DNA from: Ktedonobacteria bacterium brp13
GTDB taxonomy: Bacteria; Chloroflexota; Ktedonobacteria; Ktedonobacterales; Ktedonobacteraceae
Reading direction: 5' to 3'
Assembly: GCA_015099395.1 (NCBI GenBank)
Contig: AP024096.1
Span: 4,650,001 to 4,714,000, forward strand
DNA length: 64,000 nt
Part shown: positions 27,436-35,459 of the stretch, piece by piece
How the letters are laid out: every line of letters starts with the position of its first letter
Position numbering within the stretch: position 1 is the stretch's first letter
Position numbers and translations under genes: made by a program
Notes under the pieces: model-generated
Databases searched by the model: none
Seen by the model: only the letters and a program-made list of their open reading frames with translations
What the model was told of the DNA's origin: nothing

Positions 27436-27685
27436 AGCTTTTACAACTCCTGGCCTGTGCTTATGAGCAAATTTTAAATTGAAATAAGGCGCTTATTGTC
27501 CTGATTTACTCTTGTATTATAGCATCTATGAGCTAGCGAAGTGTGTATTTCATCAACTTACTATAGTACTTTGTGATCATAGCCGCTTTTCTCAGTATGC
27601 GCTCATCTATACTCAGCTTCTCTACACTTCTCAGTCATCTCTCGTACCGCTCTATACCGCCCTGGAAGAATCAACGAAAAAATGG

Positions 27686-27713
27686 ATTCTGGATGACATA
27701 AGTCATCCAGAAT
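27686..27713 (-). terminator. Rho-independent terminator of the GH114 gene
   Basis: ATTCTGGATGAC (27686-27697) pairs perfectly with GTCATCCAGAAT (27702-27713) around a four-base loop. Read on the minus strand it is followed by CCATTTTTTCG, 22 bases after the gene's stop. Confidence 0.85.
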
Positions 27714-27734
27714 GATAACGTATCTAAGATAATT

Positions 27735-28790
27735 TTAACGACAAAGCGTACGTGGAGCATCTAAGTTGAGCGACTTTTTCTGCGCATTTATGTTCATACT
27801 ATTGGCTTGAGAACAGAAATTCGCCGTATTAACGTTGTACTCGACGTCCATCACCGGCTTACCCGCATTGACAAAAGGCAGGAGCAAATCACACTCATTA
27901 TATTCAAAACATTGCTCATCCAATGCCCAATCAAAATAGGGGAGAAGCTGTGCGACTTGATCCGTGTCATTTTTCAGACCAACGGAGAGGTTACGGGCAT
28001 GAGCCTGACTAGCTAGCCATTTATTAAAGGTGAGCTGATCACTAGCCGTGAGCGGAAAACCGGTCCGATTGGTATAGCCATCGACATTATCAAACTCGAC
28101 AGCATCAAAGCCTTTCGCTTTACATTGATCCATACGGGCTGCCAATAGGGGTCCAATGACTGATAGCTGACGAATGTCTAGCCATGCTTCTCCCGGCCAG
28201 CCGTTGGATTGGCCTTTGACGGATGCTGGAAACTGTGATGCGTCCGAGCGCCAATTTTCCCAGGTACCTGCATCAATGTAGCAAGCGACCTTATAGCCTT
28301 TACTGTGTAAGGATGTGACGACCGCTGCCGAGTTATCGAAGAGATCGATATCATAAAAGGTAGCCGGATAGGATTGATCAACTGTCCCAGAAAGCTGCCA
28401 TTGCATGGTGACATTCAGGCCGGGATGCCAGCACGTTGTACAGGCGAGCGGAGATGAGGCTACAGGGGTAGCAGTCGGAGGTATGGTAACCACAGGAGTC
28501 GCTGTAGGTACAGCGGTTGCGGTAGGTACGTGAGCTATCGCCGTCGCTGTAGGTGATACAGGCGTGGCGGTAGGGGATGCATGCGTTACAGGGGTAGCTG
28601 TAGGGGATAATCTCTTACAGTGCTGACTATCACGATATGTGTGTTTGCTTGTTTTAGATGTGCAGGTTGTTTGGGTTGCGATATGGGCTGTACCGCTAGC
28701 AAATGCCCCTTGGAAAAGAACCATGCCACCAAGAATTAATAAGATAAGAAGTGGTGTTGCCCATTTCAACACATTTTTCCGTTTAAACAT
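27735..28790 (-). CDS. Secreted GH114-like endo-alpha-1,4-polygalactosaminidase
   Basis: A 351-residue exported protein. Residues 1-32 form a signal peptide or anchor (WATPLLILLILGGMVLF, then AFASG). A linker of Thr/Pro repeats (TPTATPVS-like, about 62-112) follows and the rest is a GH114 TIM-barrel domain. Recognisable blocks are TMQWQLSG, YDIDLFDN, GYKVACYIDAGTWENWR, GFDAVEFDNVDGY and LSVGLKNDTDQ. GH114 enzymes cut alpha-1,4-linked galactosamine polymers, as in fungal galactosaminogalactan and some bacterial biofilms. It is divergent from the pseudokinase gene carrying a Spherulin-4 domain, a family linked to the N-acetylated form of that polymer. A perfect 18-bp palindrome lies 28 bases before its start, and a GAAGGAAAT box supports the start. 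Confidence 0.8.
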   Translation of the reverse strand: MFKRKNVLKWATPLLILLILGGMVLFQGAFASGTAHIATQTTCTSKTSKHTYRDSQHCKRLSPTATPVTHASPTATPVSPTATAIAHVPTATAVPTATPVVTIPPTATPVASSPLACTTCWHPGLNVTMQWQLSGTVDQSYPATFYDIDLFDNSAAVVTSLHSKGYKVACYIDAGTWENWRSDASQFPASVKGQSNGWPGEAWLDIRQLSVIGPLLAARMDQCKAKGFDAVEFDNVDGYTNRTGFPLTASDQLTFNKWLASQAHARNLSVGLKNDTDQVAQLLPYFDWALDEQCFEYNECDLLLPFVNAGKPVMDVEYNVNTANFCSQANSMNINAQKKSLNLDAPRTLCR

Positions 28791-28817
28791 AGATTTCCTT
28801 CATAGAAATAGAGTACA

Positions 28818-28857
28818 TTGTCACAGATAAAAAATAGTGATTTTTTATCTGTGACAA
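28818..28857. promoter_or_regulatory. Perfect 18-bp palindrome before the GH114 gene
   Basis: TTGTCACAGATAAAAAAT (28818-28835) and its exact complement (28840-28857) leave a four-base loop. It lies 28-67 bases upstream of the GH114 start, in the region shared with the divergent pseudokinase gene. It may be an operator or an attenuating hairpin. On the minus strand the stem itself contains a T-run. Confidence 0.5.
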
Positions 28858-29265
28858 CATAACAGGAAAAATATATTTGTTGCAAGAGATTTCTGGGGAC
28901 AAATATCTGCTACCACATAGGTGTTAAGTTAAGCCGTAAATACTCACCACCTATGGGCATTGATGGCAGCCTCCCCACTCTACGCCGCTACGCGGCTCAC
29001 AGCTCCATAAAAACGTGTGCGAAGCACCGCAGATGCTGAGGCATCAAAAAGAGGAGACCTGAGCAGTTACTTTTTCTCCATCTTCTTCATCATCATCCAC
29101 TCCTTTTATTATGATTACTTACACAAAGTATTTTACACACTTTGGGTCTGTTACAACTTTTTTTGTCCCTTTGTTTCTCTGGTTTTTCTCCTATTGTTCA
29201 GCTATGGTAACTACGATACTGCTGAGATTTTTTTGGGTGTCAACTCATAACGAAGGAACAATACA

Positions 29266-31200
29266 ATGACGGGCGTCTACCGTACCACCTCTCCCTTGAA
29301 ACAAACAACAACGCATACGCTCTCCCTTGCGCGTCAGAGTTCAGGCGCGGAGTGGGATCATGTGCTGAAAGTTTTTACCTCGGACCTGTTTCCAAAGGCA
29401 GAACAACGAGAAAAACTTTTCCAGGAAATGCAGAAACTGACAGAACTCTCGCATCCGCATATCCTCGCCCTGGCTGACGTGAAACTGGATGGGGATCGTC
29501 TTTGTATCGTCATGCCCCATGCTGCCCACGGCTCCCTTCAAGATCGGTTTGACCTGCAACAGGAGCGGCTGTCGAATGCCGAAGCCATTTCCATCATCAC
29601 GCAGATCGGGGAGGCCCTCCAGTATGCGCATGAGCGAGGCATTCTCCATACCAATATCAAACCCGGCAATATCCTGTTTACGGAGGCCGGCACTGCGTGC
29701 CTGGCTGACTTCAGCCCGTCGATCTTGACCCAGCAACAACCACCGACGAATTCCCGATATATCGCCCCGGAAGAACTCGGCGGCCAGTTCTCTCCTCAAA
29801 GTGACCAGTATGCTCTCGCCATGGTCACGTACGAGCTACTGGCGGGCAAGACCCCTCTGCTCTCTAATCCAGATGTTGGCTCTCTGGATTATCACGTCCA
29901 ACCACTCTCCAAAATCAACGCCGCCATCACCCCTGACATGGATCAGGTTATCGCCAGAGCCCTTTCCGCCAATCCAGCGGAGCGCTATCCGGGGGTGAAG
30001 GATTATATCGATGCGTTGAACAGGGCCTATGCGGCGTCGGAACAGACCATTGCTTCGGCATCGGAACAGACCATTGCTTCGGCGCTTGCAGAAGCGGAAA
30101 CACGCCTTCCCCGCCCCGCTGACAAACGTGCAGTCGGGTGGAAGCGCCGCGCGCTGATCGCGCTGGCTTGTCTGCTGATCCTCCTCACGGTTTTCGTTGT
30201 TCTTTTCCCTACGGTCATCGTGCCTGCATCACCGAATTCTCTTCTCCAGCGGGCATCAGTCTCCTCTCCTGTATCAAATACGCCATCAAATATCACTCCC
30301 ACTTCAAAATCTAAAGCTACCACAAAATCAGCTTCCGTCTCAACCTCAACGCCTGGGCATACTACAACGCCTGGGCATACTGCAACATCACCTGCGGCGT
30401 CAGGGCCAAACGCAAGAGTGGGCGCCGGGTCAACTCCGCTTCCGGGACAGAGCTCGGTTACCGCGACTTCACCGGCGCAGGGGACCGTTTCCAGGCCGGT
30501 AGCCACAAGCAGTACGAGCAAACTGCTCGTGCCTGCATACTTCTATCCGACGCCAAACGACTGGTACACGATGTGCGATAGTGCGCCTGTGGACAGCATT
30601 GTCATTATGAATCCGAATTCTGGGGCTGGATCGGCGCGCAATACCGATTATGTGACAGCGGTCGAGCATTGCCAGAATGACAGCATCAATGTCATTGGCT
30701 ATGTTTACACGAGCTACGGTAGCCGCTCGCTGTCTGATGTTGAAGCGGAGATCAGTAACTACTACACATGGTATGGCATAGATGGCATTTATTTAGATGA
30801 AATGTCTTCAAATGCCTCAACACTCAATTACTATACTACTCTCTTTAATTATATTCATGCCAAAGGCGGGAGTGCGCACAATCTGGATGTTGGAGGGATG
30901 GGAACTGCATCGAGTACAGATTGGGCATTGAACAGTGGCATTGTCGATATCCTGGTCATCTTCGAGGGGAATGCCTCCAGTTTTAGCTCGTTTGTGCAGC
31001 CGTCATGGGCATCCAATTATCCGGCAAGTGACTTCGCAGCCATTGTCTACGGTGTGAGTGGGAGCAGCAGTATAAGTAACACGTGTGCAACGCTGAGCAC
31101 AAGGGACACGATCACTTATCGCTATGTGACGGATGGCTCAGGAGCGAATCCCTACGACACCTTGCCGTCTTACTGGAGTACAGAGGCGGGCTCCTGTTAA
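29266..31200 (+). CDS. Transmembrane pseudokinase fused to a Spherulin-4 (GH135-like) domain
   Basis: A 644-residue receptor-like fusion. Residues 20-255 are a Ser/Thr-kinase fold with Lys35 (HVLKVF), GILHTNIKPGNILF, LADFSPSI and RYIAPEELGG. The catalytic Asp of HRD is Asn130 and DFG reads DFS, so it is probably a pseudokinase. A short tandem repeat (SEQTIASA) follows. One membrane helix spans about 296-320. A Ser/Thr/Pro linker runs to about 415, then a Spherulation-specific family 4 domain with LLVPAYFYP, NPNSGAG, VIGYVYTSYGSR, WYGIDGIYLDE and a C-terminal Cys. That family includes the GH135 enzyme Sph3, which cuts N-acetylgalactosamine polymers. The kinase part would be inside, the sugar-active part outside. 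Function as a sensor is inferred. Confidence 0.8.
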   Translation: MTGVYRTTSPLKQTTTHTLSLARQSSGAEWDHVLKVFTSDLFPKAEQREKLFQEMQKLTELSHPHILALADVKLDGDRLCIVMPHAAHGSLQDRFDLQQERLSNAEAISIITQIGEALQYAHERGILHTNIKPGNILFTEAGTACLADFSPSILTQQQPPTNSRYIAPEELGGQFSPQSDQYALAMVTYELLAGKTPLLSNPDVGSLDYHVQPLSKINAAITPDMDQVIARALSANPAERYPGVKDYIDALNRAYAASEQTIASASEQTIASALAEAETRLPRPADKRAVGWKRRALIALACLLILLTVFVVLFPTVIVPASPNSLLQRASVSSPVSNTPSNITPTSKSKATTKSASVSTSTPGHTTTPGHTATSPAASGPNARVGAGSTPLPGQSSVTATSPAQGTVSRPVATSSTSKLLVPAYFYPTPNDWYTMCDSAPVDSIVIMNPNSGAGSARNTDYVTAVEHCQNDSINVIGYVYTSYGSRSLSDVEAEISNYYTWYGIDGIYLDEMSSNASTLNYYTTLFNYIHAKGGSAHNLDVGGMGTASSTDWALNSGIVDILVIFEGNASSFSSFVQPSWASNYPASDFAAIVYGVSGSSSISNTCATLSTRDTITYRYVTDGSGANPYDTLPSYWSTEAGSC

Positions 31201-31252
31201 GAGTAGCTCGCTCCCTGACACTTTTGGGTAAGAGGAAAAGGAGCCAAAAAAA

Positions 31253-31303
31253 GAGATCGTCTCAACAAGAAGAAAACAAAAAAGCATCTTGGAGGACGAT
31301 CTC
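31253..31303 (+). terminator. Possible terminator stem after the pseudokinase gene
   Basis: GAGATCGTC (31253-31261) pairs with GACGATCTC (31295-31303) across a 33-base A-rich loop. The large loop and lack of a T-run make it weak; it is the only candidate between this gene and the T-box region. Confidence 0.35.
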
Positions 31304-31363
31304 GGTGGATGCATCCGCTGTATTATGGGAGCACTGGAAAGGAAGATACCCTCTTTACAGCCG

Positions 31364-31392
31364 TTTTTAGATATGTTACTATTGTTTATAAT
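31364..31392 (+). promoter_or_regulatory. Candidate promoter of the thrS leader
   Basis: A perfect TATAAT (31387-31392) stands 17 bases after a weak TTTTTA (31364-31369). Transcription from about 31400 would include the whole T-box leader. Confidence 0.45.
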
Positions 31393-31399
31393 GAATAAG

Positions 31400-31700
31400 A
31401 TGGACTTATGTGAGATATGTCCCTTCCCAGAGGTGGACAGAGAGGGTGCATCAAAGGCTGAAAGTGCATCCAGCATCAACAGGAAGAGCGATACCCCTCA
31501 CTAGTCTGTACTGAGAAAGTAAAGTACACGTCTCAACCCCGTTACCGGTTGCACGAGCACGTTGATCTTGCGCGCTCATCAGGGATGCTGGCGATAGTAT
31601 GTCGCTCGCACTCAGAAGACAGCAAGAGACGCGAAAGCAGGGTGGAACCACGGAAAGACAATGCCTTTTCGTCCCTATGAGGGATGGAGAGGTTTTTTTT
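31400..31700 (+). ncRNA. T-box leader of thrS
   Basis: The conserved T-box core AGGGTGGAACCACGG is at 31639-31653. Its TGGA bulge (31643-31646) would pair with an uncharged tRNA ending in UCCA, as expected for many threonine tRNAs. An intrinsic terminator follows: a 13-bp stem with G-U pairs (31664-31676 with 31680-31692), then eight T residues. Stem I and the specifier lie upstream, about 31430-31560. The threonine codon ACC in GATACCC near 31491-31497 is a possible specifier but I could not fold it with certainty. The leader should let transcription reach thrS when charged tRNA-Thr is scarce. Confidence 0.9.
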
Positions 31701-31792
31701 ATGGAGTTTTGAAAGCTTTTAGTCACTTTCTATGCGCTACTTTCTACTCTTTATAAAATAAAGCTCAACAGGACATTTTGAGGAGGCACAGC

Positions 31793-33583
31793 ATGTCAAT
31801 ACAAGCAGAGATGGAGGAGTCGGTCGCCTATACGCCCCTACAGCGTATGCGCCACTCCGCGTCGCACGTGATGGCAGAGGCGATTCAGGAGATCTTCCCG
31901 GATGCCAAGTTTGCTATCGGTCCGGCAATTGAAGATGGTTTCTACTACGATTTCGATCTACCACGTCCGCTGACGCCTGAGGATCTACCCGATATCGAGC
32001 AGCGTATGCGCCGGATCATCAAGGCAGATTATCAGTTCAAGAACGATCACTGGCCGCGCGAGAAGGCGCTGGAGTACTTCCGCGCGAAAGGCCAGGACTA
32101 CAAGGTCGAGATTATTGAGAACCTGCCAGATGCTGAGGTCGGTATCTACCAGCAGGGGAACTTCCTGGACCTCTGCCGTGGTCCGCACATCGAGCATACG
32201 GCACAGATCGGTCCGGTCAAGCTGATGCGTGTAGCTGGTGCCTATTGGCGTGGTGACGAGCATCGTCCGATGCTGCAGCGTATCTACGGTACGGCCTGGG
32301 CAACGCAAGAGGAACTCGACCAGTACCTGTGGCGTCTGGAAGAGGCGCAGAAGCGCGACCACCGTAAACTGGGACGCGAATTGAAACTATTCACGTTTAG
32401 CGAGGATGTCGGCCCTGGCATACCACTCTTCTACCCACGTGGTGAGATGCTGCGCCGTCTGATGGAGACGTACGTCCGCGAGACGCAAGAGAGCTATGGC
32501 TATCAGCACGTCTGGACGTCCCATCTCGGTAAGGTTCATCTATACAAGACGTCGAAGCATTGGTTTACGTATCGGGACGATATGTTCCCGGTGATGAAGG
32601 GCGACCAGGAGGCATCCGAGGACGATGGTTACATCCTGAAGCCGATGAACTGTCCACACCACATTACGCTCTTCAAGACGCAGATGCATAGCTATCGTGA
32701 ACTGCCGGTCCGTTACGCAGAGTTCTCGACGCTGTACCGCTATGAGAAGGCCGGTGTGCTCTCAGGCCTGGCACGCGTCCGTAGCCTGACACAGGATGAT
32801 GCCCATGTCTTCCTGCGCCCGGACCAGATTCAAGAAGAGTTCAATAAGGCCGTAAACCTGACGCTAGAGGTCTTCGATACATACGGCTTGAAGGACTACT
32901 GGGTCCGTCTCTCTCTACGCGATCCGCAGAAGAAAGCGGACTACGTTGGTAGCGACGAGGTCTGGGACTCTGCGGAGTCAGCACTGCGTGGCGCGGTCGA
33001 ACGAAAAGGCTTGAAGTACGAAGAGGGCATCGGCGAGGCCGCCTTCTACGGACCAAAGGTCGACTTCATGGTTCGCGACGCCCTGGGTCGTGAATGGCAG
33101 TGTTCAACGATCCAGCTCGACTTTGTGCAGCCGATGAACTTCGAACTGGAGTATGTCGGTGAAGACGGTCAGCCCCATCGCCCCGTCATGATCCATCGCG
33201 CCGTCACAGGCTCGACGGAACGCTTCATGGCGATGCTGATCGAGCACTTCGCCGGTGCCTTCCCGGTCTGGCTCTCACCGGTACAGGCCATGATCATCCC
33301 GATCGCCGACCGCCACCAGGAGTACGCCAACAAAGTACTCGAACAACTGAAGGCAGCCGGTATCCGGGCAGAGCTGGATACGCGTGGTGAGCGCATGAAC
33401 GCCAAGATCCGCGACGCCCAGATGCAGAAGATCCCGTATATGCTCGTCGTTGGCGACAAAGAAGCAGCTGCTGATGCAGTCTCGGTCCGCCTGCGCACAA
33501 ATGTCGACCTCAAGTCGATGCCCCTGACACAGCTCATCGAGCGCGTCTCCGGCATCGCCTCATCCAAGAGCATGGAGCTCTAG
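31793..33583 (+). CDS. thrS: Threonyl-tRNA synthetase lacking the N-terminal TGS domain
   Basis: I start it at the ATG at 31793, which has GAGGAGG seven bases upstream; a TTG at 31778 is in frame but overlaps that site. The 596 residues begin directly in the editing domain, with HSASH (His21, His25) that clears serine. The class II catalytic core follows with PMNCPHH (zinc ligand Cys), RYEKAGVLSGLARVRSLTQDD and GSTERFMAMLIEH. The anticodon-binding domain ends the protein (about 490-590). The usual bacterial enzyme has about 640 residues with a TGS domain first; that domain is absent here, with no sign of it upstream. Expression is controlled by the T-box leader. Confidence 0.95.
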   Translation: MSIQAEMEESVAYTPLQRMRHSASHVMAEAIQEIFPDAKFAIGPAIEDGFYYDFDLPRPLTPEDLPDIEQRMRRIIKADYQFKNDHWPREKALEYFRAKGQDYKVEIIENLPDAEVGIYQQGNFLDLCRGPHIEHTAQIGPVKLMRVAGAYWRGDEHRPMLQRIYGTAWATQEELDQYLWRLEEAQKRDHRKLGRELKLFTFSEDVGPGIPLFYPRGEMLRRLMETYVRETQESYGYQHVWTSHLGKVHLYKTSKHWFTYRDDMFPVMKGDQEASEDDGYILKPMNCPHHITLFKTQMHSYRELPVRYAEFSTLYRYEKAGVLSGLARVRSLTQDDAHVFLRPDQIQEEFNKAVNLTLEVFDTYGLKDYWVRLSLRDPQKKADYVGSDEVWDSAESALRGAVERKGLKYEEGIGEAAFYGPKVDFMVRDALGREWQCSTIQLDFVQPMNFELEYVGEDGQPHRPVMIHRAVTGSTERFMAMLIEHFAGAFPVWLSPVQAMIIPIADRHQEYANKVLEQLKAAGIRAELDTRGERMNAKIRDAQMQKIPYMLVVGDKEAAADAVSVRLRTNVDLKSMPLTQLIERVSGIASSKSMEL

Positions 33584-33615
33584 GATCACGAGATAGCGCT
33601 GATCGACAAATAAGT

Positions 33616-33654
33616 AGCCGTATCTCTGTAATGTAACGTTACAGAGGTACGGCT
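33616..33654. terminator. Terminator between thrS and the convergent NB-ARC gene
   Basis: A 16-bp stem with one G-U pair (33616-33631 with 33639-33654), followed by TTCTTT. It can end transcripts from either side. Confidence 0.85.
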
Positions 33655-33658
33655 TTCT

Positions 33659-35212
33659 TTATGCAATATCCGCTGCCACGACCTTTACGACACCTACTTG
33701 AGGAATCCAGTTCTGTCTATCTAACGGTTTATAAGTAGCAGTAGTGATATTTGCCAATTGCAGTAACTGATTGGCTTCTAAAGAATCGATAGACCATTGC
33801 TTAATAAGTGCAACACAATTCTGTATGTGAGGAAAGTAGCACTCATAGTTTTGCTTTATCTGAGATATCCCTATAAGATCGAGAGAACGGCTTACAATCG
33901 TAACTGTTTTGTTTGCCCATAGTTTTTGTGCATCTCTATTCAAACGAGCATTAATAATGACCGCAAACAAAGGGAGTATAACAAAAGATTGCGTATCCGC
34001 CTGAAGACTTATATATATTGAATTTAATAGATTGCGTAGTAACGCAGCATATTGAAAAGAATCGTCCAATATGCATTGATGCTCCAAAGCAAGAAAACGA
34101 ACAGCCTCTCGTATAAAGATATCTGGAATAGCAGCCGAGGCAAGAAAAGAGCAGAACGTGAATAGATCTGAGCTCACAGGATTGAAATGGTGGAGATAGT
34201 TCAAAGTTTGTTCAATGACAGTCGTAATAGGATAGGGATAGTCAGCATGAGGAGAACGTTTACGAAAAAACATCATCGGCTCATTTTGTAATAATTGTAC
34301 GCACTCATGCAAGCTACATTTCATTTGTTGGATATACACTCCAACCTGATCAAGAACAAGCGGCACACCACCTGCCATAGATACAATATTCTGTATTACT
34401 GCGCTCACATCCTCCGGCACAGTCTGATCACTGGTAGAAAGAATAGTAGCTCGACGCAACAATAAAAGGGAACTCTCCTCGAAGGATAAAGACAATACAG
34501 GTAAAATTTGAGCGATCGTTTCAAAATTCGGCAACCGCGTCGTAAAAAGGAGCGAGCCATTATAAAGGGTAGGAATAAACGGCTTGACGATTTCAAGAGC
34601 ATAAACACGATCAAAAATGAGTAGCCAATCACGATGACTGGCGAGCCAGGAAAACACAGCCTGAATCACCACGGACTGCTTATCCTTATGCTCCACTGTA
34701 ATATGCAGCTGTTCTATTATATCTATAAAGCTACCCGACAATGTTTCATGCGTTGCCGCATCAACCCACAATATTGCGGAATACTCAGAATAATGGCGAT
34801 AGGCATACTCAATGGCGATCTGAGTCTTACCCATACCACCCATACCTGTAAGCACACAGGCCCTGAAAGAAGAGACATCACAACGGGCTGAAAGCATTTC
34901 ACCCAGGCGCGTCAACAGGCTTTCCCGCCCGGTAAAGAAAGGGTTACGGTGAAAAGGAACAGTCCAGTGTGGTGAAGGAATCACAAAAACGGCCTCCAAC
35001 AACTGTTGGAGTTGAACTTCATTCAGGTGTAAATAATGAGCAATCTCCAGAATAGTGCCTCTGTTCTCCGGCATCCGCTCACCCCTCTCCCAACCTCCTA
35101 TCGTATTCCGATGCACATGTAATTTGAGCGCCAGAGTCTGCTGATTCATGTTCTTCTGTTTGCGGAATGTTTTCAGTAAATGACCAAATGAATAGTTTTC
35201 TACTTCATGCAT
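33659..35212 (-). CDS. HTH / NB-ARC STAND ATPase
   Basis: I prefer the Met at 35212 (MHEVENYS) over the upstream Met at 35254, giving 517 residues. An XRE-type helix-turn-helix (about 8-65) has LALKLHVHRNTIGGWERGERMP. The NB-ARC module has Walker A GMGGMGKTQIAIEYA, Walker B DWLLIFDRV, sensor-like GSLLFTTRLPN and GGVPLVLDQ. The second Walker B Asp is Arg, which may slow ATP turnover. The C-terminal 200 residues are helical without clear TPR repeats, shorter than usual for such proteins. Relatives act as regulators or as defence STAND proteins. No toxin or effector domain is visible, so a regulatory role is likelier. Codon use is more A/T-rich than in thrS. Confidence 0.75.
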   Translation of the reverse strand: MHEVENYSFGHLLKTFRKQKNMNQQTLALKLHVHRNTIGGWERGERMPENRGTILEIAHYLHLNEVQLQQLLEAVFVIPSPHWTVPFHRNPFFTGRESLLTRLGEMLSARCDVSSFRACVLTGMGGMGKTQIAIEYAYRHYSEYSAILWVDAATHETLSGSFIDIIEQLHITVEHKDKQSVVIQAVFSWLASHRDWLLIFDRVYALEIVKPFIPTLYNGSLLFTTRLPNFETIAQILPVLSLSFEESSLLLLRRATILSTSDQTVPEDVSAVIQNIVSMAGGVPLVLDQVGVYIQQMKCSLHECVQLLQNEPMMFFRKRSPHADYPYPITTVIEQTLNYLHHFNPVSSDLFTFCSFLASAAIPDIFIREAVRFLALEHQCILDDSFQYAALLRNLLNSIYISLQADTQSFVILPLFAVIINARLNRDAQKLWANKTVTIVSRSLDLIGISQIKQNYECYFPHIQNCVALIKQWSIDSLEANQLLQLANITTATYKPLDRQNWIPQVGVVKVVAADIA

Positions 35213-35459
35213 AGATTCACACCTACAAATATTTATTTTGCCATAAATGCACAACCAACTAATGCATCGATTATTTTACACTAATAAAAGGAACTGAACA
35301 AGTACTTGCTAGACAGTAAAGAGGTTCATGATTTATATGAGGATTACCAGTGATATAAGGAAACTACATAGTATTAAAAACGAATAAAAGACATATTATA
35401 TTTTTATTCGTTTTTAAGTAAATGGAGGCGCAAAAGAAGATTGGGATAACTTTGGAGAA

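Noticed and set aside
31640-31700. Possible attenuator peptide before thrS
   Set aside because: The T-box core and terminator explain control fully and no short threonine-rich frame is placed before them.
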